Assembly (NCBI GenBank): GCA_002151545.1
Contig: CP021237.1
Location: 1,488,001-1,552,000 of the forward strand
Length of the DNA: 64,000 nt
Direction: 5' to 3'
DNA from: Sphingobacteriaceae bacterium GW460-11-11-14-LB5
GTDB taxonomy: Bacteria > Bacteroidota > Bacteroidia > Sphingobacteriales > Sphingobacteriaceae
How positions within the stretch are numbered: position 1 is the stretch's first letter; the number at the start of each line of letters is the position of its first letter. The translations under genes were made by a program, and so were the position numbers. The notes under the pieces were generated by a model. The model was not told the DNA's origin. It worked only from the letters and a program-made list of their open reading frames with translations, and ran no database searches. Below, piece after piece: positions 17,802 through 26,359 of the stretch.

Positions 17802-19547
17802 ATGAAAAAAATAATATTAATGATAGCTTTATGTGCTTCAATAGCAGCATGTAAAAAAAATAGCGATTTCTTAGATAGCAAAGCAGATACAGGAGAAACT
17901 GAAGCTTCGGTGTTTTCAGATAGTTTAAAATCTATCCGCTTTCTTACCCAAATTTATAGTGCTTCATCTTATAGTTTTGCAAAAGGACGCTTTAGCAGCC
18001 ACGGAAATACCGAAATGGCTACCGATGATGCCGAATACGCCTATTCAGGGCCAACCCAGAATGCGGTAATCATGTACAATGGAACACTTTCGCCAACCAA
18101 TTTTTGGAGTGGGGGTGGTTTACCCGATTTTTGGACAACTCCTTATGCCAATATCCGTAGGGTAAACCTGATGTTATCTAAATTGCCTGTTATTCCACTT
18201 TCAGAAGCAAAAAAGAAACGCATTACCGGCGAACTGAAATTCCTGCGGGCATGGTATTATCATTTACTGCTGATTAATTTTGGTGGGATACCGCTTGAAG
18301 GAGATAATGTTTATGGCATTACCGATGTGATCGATCTTCCCCGGTCATCTTTTGACGAATCCGTTAATTACATTACTTCTGAGCTCGATGCTGCGGCCAA
18401 TATTTTACCCGTTACTGCCGATTATGCGGAGCAGGATTACGGGCGGGCAACCAAAGGAGCTTGTTTAGCGTTAAAATCGAGGGTTTTATTGTATGCTGCC
18501 AGTCCATTGTTTAATGGTGGTGCTATAGCACAGGCTTCTGCAGCTGTAAAATCAATTGTAAGTTATCCGAGTTATAGCGTAGCCCGTTGGCAAAAAGCAG
18601 CCGACGCGGCAGAAACACTGATTAATACCGGTACCTACAGTTTATTTGAAGATAATGTTACTGCTCCGGGTTACGGTTTTTACAATGTGTTCTTAAAAAG
18701 GGTTAATTCTGAATATATTTTCACCTTTAACAGGCCATCTAACCGCGATTTTGAAGGTTATTACAATCCACCATCAAGGGGAGGGGCAAAAAATTCTACG
18801 CCAACACAGCAACTGGCTGCAGCTTTCCCAATGAAAAATGGAAAAGCAATTACCGACCCTACTTCAGGTTATGATGCCGCAAACCCTTACACAAACCGCG
18901 ATCCCAGATTCGGTTATTCAATTATTTACAATCAATCGCTATATTACAGTACCACAACCAGTACTAAAATTGTGGTAAATACCTATAATGGCGCTCCAAC
19001 TGATGGTTATACGTCAAATGGAACCGGGCCAACCACAACGGGTTATTATGCCCGTAAAATGTGCGATGAGAATATTTCGAGCAACAGTTCTTTCAATACA
19101 GAAAGGGGCTGGCCGTTAATCCGTTATGCAGAAATTTTATTAAACTATGCCGAAGCCATTAACGAAACCGGACAAACAGCACTGGCATATCCAAAATTAG
19201 TGGCTATCCGTAAACGCGCAGGCATAACTGCAGGTGCTGATAATTTATATGGCTTAAAGGCCAATATGTCCGTAGATGAAATGAGAGCTGTGATTCAGAA
19301 TGAGCGCCGCATTGAACTAATGAATGAAGATCACCGTTGGAACGACATTAGAAGATGGAAAATAGCAGTTGATGTAAACAATGGTTTTAATAAAGCAATT
19401 AATATTACCAAAACAGGAAATGTGTATACCTATCAGGTGGTGAATACCATCCGTCAGCATGTATTTAACCCGCAACATTATTTAATGCCAATCCCACAGT
19501 CGGAAGTTTCGAAGATGCCTTCAATGCTTCAAAATCCTGGCTATTAA
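17802..19547 (+). CDS. SusD-like surface glycan-binding lipoprotein (second pair)
   Basis: 581 residues from the ATG at 17802; a TTG nine bases earlier is in frame but leaves the signal peptide less well placed. Lipobox 'CASIAACKK' with acylated C17. Typical SusD segments: 'TTPYANIRRVNLMLSKL', 'ELKFLRAWYYHLLLINFGGIPL', 'GACLALKSRVLLYAASPLFNGG' and 'NERRIELMNEDHRWNDIRRWKIAV'. It partners the canonical SusC just upstream. The gene ends before a hairpin terminator at 19565-19599, after which the GH16 gene starts. Confidence 0.94.
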   Translation: MKKIILMIALCASIAACKKNSDFLDSKADTGETEASVFSDSLKSIRFLTQIYSASSYSFAKGRFSSHGNTEMATDDAEYAYSGPTQNAVIMYNGTLSPTNFWSGGGLPDFWTTPYANIRRVNLMLSKLPVIPLSEAKKKRITGELKFLRAWYYHLLLINFGGIPLEGDNVYGITDVIDLPRSSFDESVNYITSELDAAANILPVTADYAEQDYGRATKGACLALKSRVLLYAASPLFNGGAIAQASAAVKSIVSYPSYSVARWQKAADAAETLINTGTYSLFEDNVTAPGYGFYNVFLKRVNSEYIFTFNRPSNRDFEGYYNPPSRGGAKNSTPTQQLAAAFPMKNGKAITDPTSGYDAANPYTNRDPRFGYSIIYNQSLYYSTTTSTKIVVNTYNGAPTDGYTSNGTGPTTTGYYARKMCDENISSNSSFNTERGWPLIRYAEILLNYAEAINETGQTALAYPKLVAIRKRAGITAGADNLYGLKANMSVDEMRAVIQNERRIELMNEDHRWNDIRRWKIAVDVNNGFNKAINITKTGNVYTYQVVNTIRQHVFNPQHYLMPIPQSEVSKMPSMLQNPGY

Positions 19548-19564
19548 TTTGATATGGTTAGTGT

Positions 19565-19599
19565 ATCGGGTCGTCTTTTTTGGCGATCCGGTATTTTTT
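19565..19599 (+). terminator. Hairpin with T-tract after the second susD
   Basis: An 11-bp stem (19565-19575 with 19582-19592, three G-T pairs) closes a T6 loop and is followed by ATTTTTT. Because the GH16 gene starts 45 bases later in the same direction, this may attenuate rather than stop transcription. Confidence 0.55.
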
Positions 19600-19644
19600 A
19601 AATTAAGTTTTTAGTTAAATTGTACTATAATTAAGAAATTACCC

Positions 19645-20502
19645 ATGCAAAATAGAATCTCATTCTCTCTTATTGTTTTGTTAGCCATTTTTATGCAATC
19701 CTGTGCCATCAAAAAAAATCAAAATGTTTCAAACCTTTATGTTAAAGAAGGTTATAAACTGGTTTGGAGTGATGAGTTTGAAAAAGATGGAGTGCCAAAT
19801 CCGGCCAATTGGGATTATGAAAAAGGTTTTGTGCGTAATGAAGAATTACAATGGTACCAGCCAGAAAATGCTTTTTGCAAAGATGGCAAGCTGATTATAG
19901 AAGCAAGGAAAGAAGTAAAACCTAATCCGCTTTATGTAGAAGGAAGCAACGATTGGCGTAAAAAACCTAAAAATATAGCTTATACTTCTGCCTGTATCAT
20001 CACCAAAGGTTTACAGAGCTGGCAGTATGGGCGATTCGAAATGAGGGGAAAGATTGATATCTCGGATGGACTTTGGCCGGCATTTTGGACACTGGGTGTA
20101 AAAGGCCGCTGGCCTGCCAATGGTGAAATTGATATTATGGAATACTACCGCGGAAAATTACTGGCCAATATTGCTAGTTTAGGCGCCAATAGAAAGCCAA
20201 AATGGTTTAGCAATACCAAAACCATTGCCGAATTGGGTGGAAAAAAATGGGCAGAAGCGTTTCATATCTGGCGTATGGATTGGGACAGCGAAGCCATTAG
20301 CTTATCTGTAGATGGGATACTCCTGAATAAAACCAATTTAAGCGACCTTAAAAATGATGATGGCTCCGATTTTCATCCTTTTAAACAACAACATTATATC
20401 TTATTTGATCTGGCCATGGGTGGTATGAACGGTGGATCGTTAAACGATACTAAATTCCCCAACAGGATGGAAGTCGATTACGTTAGGGTTTATCAGAGAT
20501 AA
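19645..20502 (+). CDS. GH16 endo-glycanase lipoprotein (possible endo-beta-1,3-galactanase)
   Basis: 285 residues; the lipobox 'LAIFMQSC' puts the acylated cysteine at C20. The GH16 catalytic motif of the beta-bulge type is 'NGEIDIMEYY' (nucleophile E161, D163, acid/base E166), with 'YKLVWSDEFE', 'YGRFEMRGKI' and 'GLWPAFWTLG' around it. The family splits beta-1,3 or beta-1,4 linked glucans or galactans internally. GH16 members of arabinogalactan loci are endo-beta-1,3-galactanases, which would cut the backbone at the surface before SusCD uptake; laminarinase activity is an alternative. It closes the cluster. Confidence 0.88.
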   Translation: MQNRISFSLIVLLAIFMQSCAIKKNQNVSNLYVKEGYKLVWSDEFEKDGVPNPANWDYEKGFVRNEELQWYQPENAFCKDGKLIIEARKEVKPNPLYVEGSNDWRKKPKNIAYTSACIITKGLQSWQYGRFEMRGKIDISDGLWPAFWTLGVKGRWPANGEIDIMEYYRGKLLANIASLGANRKPKWFSNTKTIAELGGKKWAEAFHIWRMDWDSEAISLSVDGILLNKTNLSDLKNDDGSDFHPFKQQHYILFDLAMGGMNGGSLNDTKFPNRMEVDYVRVYQR

Positions 20503-20528
20503 ATGCTTTTCCAATTGTCCTCCTGTGT

Positions 20529-20562
20529 AAACGTATCAGGTTTTTAAAACCTGATACGTTTA
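20529..20562. repeat. Perfect inverted repeat downstream of GH16
   Basis: The arms carry ACGTATCAGG and CCTGATACGT around an AT-rich centre, giving a hairpin of about 15 bp. It stands before the bidirectional terminator at 20571-20606 and may assist it, or be a dispersed repeat copy. Confidence 0.45.
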
Positions 20563-20570
20563 TTCGAAAC

Positions 20571-20606
20571 AAAAAGAGCCATGGAAATTAAACCATGGCT
20601 CTTTTT
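20571..20606. terminator. Bidirectional terminator between GH16 and the OmpA lipoprotein gene
   Basis: AAAAAGAGCCATGG pairs with CCATGGCTCTTTTT around an eight-base loop; T-tracts follow on both strands. The two flanking genes converge here. Confidence 0.8.
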
Positions 20607-20626
20607 GTTGTTTTTTTTAAAAAGAA

Positions 20627-21157
20627 TTAATTCTGAACTTTTATTTCAGTCCTTCTGTTCAGTATTCTGCCTTCTTCGCTGGTATTGCTGCTGATCGGCT
20701 CTTTCTCGCCATGACCAACAACTGTGAAATTATTTCCGCTTAAACCTGCGTTTATGAAGTACGATTTTACTGCGTTTGCACGGTCAACAGAAAGTTGCAT
20801 GTTGTGCTCTGGTGTGCCTTCGGCAGATGAATGGCCATTAAGAATGAATTTTGTGTTTGGCGATTTTTTCATATCCGCAACAGCTTTATCTAAAATAGAG
20901 AATGATGATGTTTTAAGTACGAAAGAATTAAACTCAAACTGGATATTATCTAAATTAAAGTTTGGCTTTTCAACGGGAGCCGGGGTTTCTTCTTTCTCCG
21001 GTGCAGGTGCTGCTTTTTTCTCTTCTACCGGAGGTGCTGGTTTCTCAACAGGTGCCGGCACTGGTTTTGCAACCAGTTTTTTTGTTTTACAAGCATACAT
21101 GGTAAGGGTAAACAAAGCTAGGAGCGTACTAAATAAAAGGTTTTTGGTAATGTTCAT
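20627..21157 (-). CDS. OmpA-family outer-membrane lipoprotein with Pro/Lys-rich linker
   Basis: 176 residues from the ATG at 21157, chosen because it begins the lipoprotein signal 'NLLFSTLLALFTLTMYAC'. A Pro/Ala/Glu/Lys-rich stretch (about 28-62) spans the gap to the peptidoglycan. The OmpA C-terminal domain (about 66-176) shows 'FILNGHSSAEGTPEHNMQLSVDRANAVKSYF' and 'GHGEKEPISSN...RILNRRTEI', the peptidoglycan-binding signature. It probably tethers the outer membrane to the cell wall, as Pal does. It converges on the glycan cluster and is not obviously part of it. Confidence 0.88.
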   Translation of the reverse strand: MNITKNLLFSTLLALFTLTMYACKTKKLVAKPVPAPVEKPAPPVEEKKAAPAPEKEETPAPVEKPNFNLDNIQFEFNSFVLKTSSFSILDKAVADMKKSPNTKFILNGHSSAEGTPEHNMQLSVDRANAVKSYFINAGLSGNNFTVVGHGEKEPISSNTSEEGRILNRRTEIKVQN

Positions 21158-21284
21158 GTTTAAAATTAATTTAAGTTTATTGTGTGTTTGTTGCCCAAAC
21201 ATACTAATAAATGATTACAGCTATAACGACGTTTTTTAGAAGAAGTTATATTTCTGAAACTGATTTTTAAATTTTAACAAACAT

Positions 21285-21983
21285 TTAAACCTTTAAATTT
21301 GGCATTAAGTTTAAGAAGGCCTGCGAATTAGCATGGTATTTCTTTTTATCTAATTTAAAATAAAATGCCCCTTTTTTAGATCCTGTTCTGTCTTTTTCAG
21401 CCATCTTAATCAATAGTCCGGTAGAGGTAATTTTACGGCTGAAATTTCTGGTATCAATCTTAGTATCATTTACTTCCTCAAAAAGAATATGCAATTGTGG
21501 GATCGTAAATTTTTTCGGCAGCATCTCGAACAAAATAGGATGAAGGGCAGCTTTATACCTTAGTTTTTTTCTGGCATCAGCAACCATTTGGTCATGATCG
21601 AAAATAAGTTTTGGCCTGTCATTAATCAGGAACCACTCGGCCTCATAATCGTCATTCAGCTGTGTTTCATATTTATGTATATCAATTAAAGCAAAATAGC
21701 CAACAGATAACGTGCGTTCAATAGGGTCGCGGGCAGGCTCTCCATATATTTGCATCTGCTCCAGGTAAACGCCTTCTAAACCGGTCATTTTTTTAAGTAC
21801 CCTGTTTGCCGCATCATCCGGGCTTTCGTCAGCACCTACAAAACCGCCCATTAAACTCCATTTATTTATTTCGGGCTCTAAACCTCGTTTAACCAATAGA
21901 ATTTTAAGATGTTCTCCATCAAATCCAAATACGATGCAGTCAACGGCAACAAGATAATGTGGCTGTCTGGAATATTCAATCAT
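21285..21983 (-). CDS. NrtR/AraR-like transcriptional regulator with N-terminal Nudix domain, probable regulator of the galT-galK operon
   Basis: 232 residues from the ATG at 21983; a longer frame to 22055 would start inside a 20-bp palindrome. The N-terminal Nudix fold (about 10-140) has a degenerate Nudix box: 'GGFVGADESPDDAANRVLKK' keeps the Gly and first Glu but lacks the REXXEE glutamates, so it should bind a ligand rather than hydrolyse one. The C-terminal part (about 150-232; 'FTIPQLHILFEEVNDTKIDTRNFSRKI') is the winged helix of the family. Relatives in Bacteroides (AraR) respond to arabinose. Being divergent from galT-galK-symporter with a long palindrome between them suggests a galactose-responsive repressor, by inference. 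Confidence 0.82.
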   Translation of the reverse strand: MIEYSRQPHYLVAVDCIVFGFDGEHLKILLVKRGLEPEINKWSLMGGFVGADESPDDAANRVLKKMTGLEGVYLEQMQIYGEPARDPIERTLSVGYFALIDIHKYETQLNDDYEAEWFLINDRPKLIFDHDQMVADARKKLRYKAALHPILFEMLPKKFTIPQLHILFEEVNDTKIDTRNFSRKITSTGLLIKMAEKDRTGSKKGAFYFKLDKKKYHANSQAFLNLMPNLKV

Positions 21984-22034
21984 TTTTATCCGGGATTTTA
22001 AAGGGCTTAATATGTTCAAATTTTCACGAATATA

Positions 22035-22077
22035 AAAATAATTATTAATTGTCATTTTGACAATTAATAATTATTTT
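22035..22077. promoter_or_regulatory. 20-bp perfect palindrome, candidate operator of the Nudix regulator
   Basis: Positions 22035-22054 and 22058-22077 are exact reverse complements with a 3-base spacer; the core reads TTGTCATTTTGACAA. It is in the divergent region between the Nudix regulator and galT. A TATATTTT at 22077-22084, close to the TAnnTTTG promoter element, overlaps its right edge, so a bound regulator could block galT transcription. Confidence 0.7.
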
Positions 22078-22146
22078 ATATTTTAGCGGCGTAGATAAGC
22101 TAAGCTAAAATAGCTTTCGTGTTTCTAACCAATTGAAAATAAGAAG

Positions 22147-23202
22147 ATGAACCAAACATTCGAACTCGACAGTAATCCACACACCAGGTTAAATATCTTA
22201 ACCGGCGAATGGGTTTTAGTATCTCCGCACCGTACCAAAAGGCCCTGGCAGGGTAAGGTTGAAGACGTCACACCAGATAATCGCCCGGAATACGACCCTA
22301 AATGCTACTTATGTCCGGGTAATAGTAGGGCAGATGGCGATAGCAATCCGGAATATACCGAAAGCTTTGTTTTTAACAATGATTTTGCCGCGCTGCTTGA
22401 AGATACACCAGCCGGTAATATGAATGAACATGATTTATTGGTAGCCAGTAATCAGAGGGGACTTTGTAAGGTAATCAGTTTTAGCCCCAAACACCACCTT
22501 ACACTTCCCGAAATGAGTGTTAAAGCAATAACTGCTGTGGTAAATGTTTGGCAGAACGAATTTAACAGCCTGGCTGAAAACAATTGGATCAAATACATCC
22601 AGATTTTTGAGAACAAGGGCGAAATAATGGGCTGTAGCAATCCACACCCGCATGGTCAGATCTGGTCGCAGGGCGATATTCCATTGGAAATCGCCAAAGA
22701 AACCGAACGCCAGAAATCTTACTATGCTATTCATAAAAGGAGCTTATTATCCGATTACCTTAAATTAGAGCAGAAGAAAAAGGAGCGCATTATATTCGAA
22801 AACGATCATTTTGCCGTGCTTGTTCCTTTCTGGGCGGTATGGCCGTACGAAACGATGATTATTAGTAAACGCCATGTAAATAGCATTAGGTTGTTTACAG
22901 AAGCCGAAAAGGAATCGTTAGCTGAAGCCATTAAGGTATTAACAACCAAATATGATAACCTGTTCGAAACTTCTTTTCCATATTCTGCCGGCATGCACCA
23001 GGCGCCGGTAAATAATGGCTATTACCCTGAATGGCATTGGCATATGCATTTCTATCCGCCATTATTGCGCTCGGCATCAGTTAAAAAGTTTATGGTGGGT
23101 TATGAGATGTTGGCCAATCCTCAACGTGATATTACCCCTGAGTTTGCCGCAAACCGTTTAAAAGAAATGTCTGCAACACACTATAAAATCAGCAAGGTTT
23201 AA
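22147..23202 (+). CDS. galT: Galactose-1-phosphate uridylyltransferase
   Basis: 351 residues, usual length. Exchanges UMP between UDP-glucose and galactose-1-phosphate in the cytoplasmic Leloir pathway. Active-site motif 'SNPHPHGQIW' (HPH at 167-169, H169 as nucleophile), a zinc pair in 'CYLCPGN' (C53, C56), and 'GMHQAPVNNGYYPEWHWHMHFYPP' near the C-terminus. The gene is first in galT-galK-symporter, with 18 bases to galK. With the adjacent arabinogalactan locus it gives a route for released galactose. No galE or galM is in the window. Confidence 0.96.
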   Translation: MNQTFELDSNPHTRLNILTGEWVLVSPHRTKRPWQGKVEDVTPDNRPEYDPKCYLCPGNSRADGDSNPEYTESFVFNNDFAALLEDTPAGNMNEHDLLVASNQRGLCKVISFSPKHHLTLPEMSVKAITAVVNVWQNEFNSLAENNWIKYIQIFENKGEIMGCSNPHPHGQIWSQGDIPLEIAKETERQKSYYAIHKRSLLSDYLKLEQKKKERIIFENDHFAVLVPFWAVWPYETMIISKRHVNSIRLFTEAEKESLAEAIKVLTTKYDNLFETSFPYSAGMHQAPVNNGYYPEWHWHMHFYPPLLRSASVKKFMVGYEMLANPQRDITPEFAANRLKEMSATHYKISKV

Positions 23203-23220
23203 AACTAAAAATATTAAATA

Positions 23221-24372
23221 ATGAATGCACAACATTTAAAAAATACATTTAAAAAACTTTTCAACGCTGAGCCTATTTTGGTGCGTTCGCCGGGAAGGAT
23301 CAATATTATTGGAGAACATACCGATTATAATGGTGGTTTTGTAATGCCTGCTGCTATTGATAAGGCCATTTATGTCGCCATATCAAAAAGAGGAGACGAT
23401 GAAATACATTTATTTTCAGAGAGCTATCAGCAGTTTGATATTTCATCGATAAACAGTTTAAAGAAATCAGAAAATAGCTGGGCAAACTATATTTTAGGCA
23501 TTGCCGATCAGTTAAAGGAAAGAGGTTACCAGCTGGGTGGCTTTAACTTTTATATCGATGGCGATGTGCCTTTGGGCGCGGGTTTATCCTCATCGGCCGC
23601 TGTAGAATGTGCAACCGGATTTGCACTCGATCAACTTTTTTCGCTTTCTGTTTCCAGGATGGATATCGCATTAATTGCACAAAAAGCCGAACAAACTTTT
23701 GCCGGGGTTAACTGCGGTATTATGGATCAGTTTGCCTCGGTATTTGGCAAGAAGGATCAAGCCATTATGCTCGATTGCCGATCGATGAAACATATTTACA
23801 TTCCTTTAAAATTGGATGGTTATAAACTTTTGCTTTTAAATACCAATGTAAAACATGCACTAGCCGATTCGGCTTATAACAAAAGAAGATCACAGTGCGA
23901 GCAAGGTGTAGCCTGGGTAAAAGCGCATTATCCAAATGTAAGTACCCTTCGTGATGTAGACTTAACCATGTTAGAAACCTATGTTAAGCCAATGGACTTA
24001 GAAGTGTATAATAAGTGCCGTTTTGTAGTAGAAGAAATCGGGCGTTTATTAACAGCAGCTGAACAGTTGGAGAACGGTAATTTACAAGCTTTAGGTAAAC
24101 TGATGTTCGAAACACACGAAGGTTTAAGCAAAGATTATGAAGTAAGTTGTAAAGAATTGGATTTTCTGGTTGAAGCGGTTAAACCATTAGATTATGTGCT
24201 GGGTGCCAGAATGATGGGCGGTGGTTTTGGTGGTTGTACCATCAATATTGTGAAAGAAGAAAAAATTGCTGATTTAGTCGAAGAGTTATCTTCAAAATAT
24301 TTATTGCAATTCGGGCTCAAACTTGATTCCTACACTGTTCAAACCGATAACGGAACCAGTTTATTCAATTAA
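23221..24372 (+). CDS. galK: Galactokinase
   Basis: 383 residues, a GHMP kinase. Phosphorylates galactose with ATP to galactose-1-phosphate. Motifs: galactokinase signature 'GRINIIGEHTDYNGGF' (25-40), ATP loop 'VPLGAGLSSSAAVE' (116-129), and 'GARMMGGGFGGCT' (328-340). Eighteen bases separate it from galT and 39 from the symporter, so the three genes are probably one operon under the Nudix regulator. Confidence 0.96.
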   Translation: MNAQHLKNTFKKLFNAEPILVRSPGRINIIGEHTDYNGGFVMPAAIDKAIYVAISKRGDDEIHLFSESYQQFDISSINSLKKSENSWANYILGIADQLKERGYQLGGFNFYIDGDVPLGAGLSSSAAVECATGFALDQLFSLSVSRMDIALIAQKAEQTFAGVNCGIMDQFASVFGKKDQAIMLDCRSMKHIYIPLKLDGYKLLLLNTNVKHALADSAYNKRRSQCEQGVAWVKAHYPNVSTLRDVDLTMLETYVKPMDLEVYNKCRFVVEEIGRLLTAAEQLENGNLQALGKLMFETHEGLSKDYEVSCKELDFLVEAVKPLDYVLGARMMGGGFGGCTINIVKEEKIADLVEELSSKYLLQFGLKLDSYTVQTDNGTSLFN

Positions 24373-24411
24373 AATTTAAACAACCCAAGTTATACTAACC
24401 AAAATAAATCA

Positions 24412-26088
24412 ATGAAAAACAACTTATTAGACACGAAGGATTACATTGTATTTGCAATCTACTTCGTTATTGTAGCCGCTTACGGGCTCTACATTTACAA
24501 TAAGAAAAAGTCTGAATCTACGGGTTCTAAAGATTATTTTCTTGCTGAAGGCTCTTTAACCTGGTGGGCTATCGGCGCATCGTTAATCGCCTCGAATATT
24601 TCAGCCGAGCAGTTTATCGGTATGAGCGGATCAGGTTTTAAAATGGGTCTTGCCATTGCAACGTACGAATGGATGGGCGCAGCAACATTAGTGGTAGTCG
24701 CGGTATTTTTCATTCCGGTTTACCTGAAAAACAAAATTGCCACCATGCCGCAGTTTTTGCATCAGCGTTATAATGGTACAGTGGCCATGATTATGGCTGT
24801 TTTCTGGCTATTACTTTATGTTGTAGTTAACTTAACCTCTATTCTTTACTTAGGTGCTTTAGCAGTAAGCAGTATTTCTGGTTTCGATCTCAGTTTCTGC
24901 ATGTACGCCATTGCAGGTTTTGCCATTATCATTACACTAGGTGGAATGAAAGTTATTGGATATACCGATGTGATCCAGGTGTTTTTCCTCATTCTGGGTG
25001 GTTTGGCCACGACTTATCTAGCTTTAAACCTTGTATCTACCCACTATGGCACAACAGGTATTTTCGAAGGTTATAGCTTAATGACTTCAAAAGCATCTGA
25101 GCATTTCCACATGATTCTAAAGCCAGAGAACGAAAATTATATCGATTTACCAGGTTTAAGTGTGCTGGTAGGTGGTATGTGGATTGTGAACTTAAACTAT
25201 TGGGGCTGTAACCAATACATCACGCAACGTGCTTTGGGTGCTAACCTGGAGACTGCCCGTGGAGGTATTCTTTTCGCGGCATTCTTGAAATTATTAATGC
25301 CAATTATTGTCGTATTACCGGGTATTGCCGCTTATGTTTTATTTAAAGATGGTGCCTTTCAGTCAGAAATGCTTCAGGATGGAGCTGTAAACCCAGATCG
25401 TGCGTATCCGGTCTTGTTAAATTTACTTCCTGCCGGATTAAAAGGGCTTTCCTTTGCCGCATTAACCGCTGCGGTTGTAGCTTCTTTGGCTGGTAAGGCA
25501 AACAGTATTGCAACTATTTTTACTTTAGATATTTATAAAAAAGTATTAAGAACTGATGCCACAGAGAAAAACCTGGTAACTACAGGTAAAATTTCGATCA
25601 TTGTAGCGATGATTCTTGGCGTATTAATTGCACCACATTTAGGAATCGATAAAAAAGGTGGTTTCCAATATATTCAGGAATATACAGGTTTTGTTTCTCC
25701 GGGTATTTTTGCCATGTTTATTTTAGGTTTCTTCTGGAAAAGAACAACTTCAACTGCTGCATTATTCGCTACCATTGGCGGTTTCGGCTTATCGATTTTA
25801 CTTAAATTCTTACCTAACCTTACCGATCTTTCCTGGTTATCGGGTATGGGTTTCTCTGTTAAAAACGCAGCAGGCGTTTATGAAATTCCATTCTTGGATC
25901 GTATGGGCTTTGTATTTGTATTCTGTATTATTGGTATGTACATCATCAGTATGTTGAGCAACAAAGCTGAAGCAGAAGCAAAAGGATTGGCAATTGATGC
26001 GAAGATGTTTAAAACTTCTACCAGTTTTGCAGTAGGTGCTTTAATTATCATCGGATTATTGGTTGCACTTTACAGTGTATATTGGTAA
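24412..26088 (+). CDS. Sodium:solute symporter (SSS family), probable sodium/galactose cotransporter
   Basis: 558 residues, strongly hydrophobic, about 14 transmembrane segments as in SGLT proteins. Family motifs include 'SKDYFLAEGSLTWWAIGASLIASNISAEQFIGMSGSGF', shown here as positions about 38-76, 'GGMKVIGYTDVIQVFFLILGG' around 182-202 and 'NYWGCNQYITQRALGA' around 262-277. Third gene after galT and galK, hence likely brings galactose across the inner membrane with sodium. The symporter family is certain; galactose as substrate is inferred from the operon. Confidence 0.9.
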   Translation: MKNNLLDTKDYIVFAIYFVIVAAYGLYIYNKKKSESTGSKDYFLAEGSLTWWAIGASLIASNISAEQFIGMSGSGFKMGLAIATYEWMGAATLVVVAVFFIPVYLKNKIATMPQFLHQRYNGTVAMIMAVFWLLLYVVVNLTSILYLGALAVSSISGFDLSFCMYAIAGFAIIITLGGMKVIGYTDVIQVFFLILGGLATTYLALNLVSTHYGTTGIFEGYSLMTSKASEHFHMILKPENENYIDLPGLSVLVGGMWIVNLNYWGCNQYITQRALGANLETARGGILFAAFLKLLMPIIVVLPGIAAYVLFKDGAFQSEMLQDGAVNPDRAYPVLLNLLPAGLKGLSFAALTAAVVASLAGKANSIATIFTLDIYKKVLRTDATEKNLVTTGKISIIVAMILGVLIAPHLGIDKKGGFQYIQEYTGFVSPGIFAMFILGFFWKRTTSTAALFATIGGFGLSILLKFLPNLTDLSWLSGMGFSVKNAAGVYEIPFLDRMGFVFVFCIIGMYIISMLSNKAEAEAKGLAIDAKMFKTSTSFAVGALIIIGLLVALYSVYW

Positions 26089-26107
26089 ATCATAAATTAT
26101 AGCAATG

Positions 26108-26144
26108 AAAAAGGGATTAAATCGTCAGATTTAATCCCTTTTTT
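26108..26144 (+). terminator. Terminator of the gal operon
   Basis: A 16-bp stem of GGGATTAAATC type with a GTCA loop and flanking A and T runs, 20 bases after the symporter stop. Confidence 0.85.
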
Positions 26145-26232
26145 GTTTAAATGTGCTTCTTGAAGACTGTGCCCGCTTCTAAATTTAAACCTTAATGTTT
26201 TAAATCCTTAATAATGAAGTATGCCGTCCTAA

Positions 26233-26303
26233 AGGTCCTGAAACAAGTTCAGGAAGACAACTTTCTCTTGTAATCGTCATGCTGAATTTATTTCAGCATC
26301 TTT
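26233..26303. repeat. Dispersed double-hairpin repeat, family A copy 1
   Basis: Hairpin TCCTGAA-ACAAG-TTCAGGA (26236-26254) is followed by ATGCTGAA-TTTAT-TTCAGCAT (26279-26299), with GTCAT next to it. Similar units occur at 46001-46030 and 52700-52759. It fills the gap between two convergent genes. Confidence 0.7.
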
Positions 26304-26359
26304 CCTGTAAAACAATTTAAATTGACGATGGCTTTATAACTTGCGCTAAGAACTAGCCA

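Noticed and set aside
20724..21239. Long open frame (171 codons) on the plus strand opposite the OmpA-type lipoprotein
   Set aside because: It mirrors the Pro/Ala/Glu-rich linker of the real gene, has no family features and no promoter; the minus-strand protein has a lipobox and full OmpA motifs.
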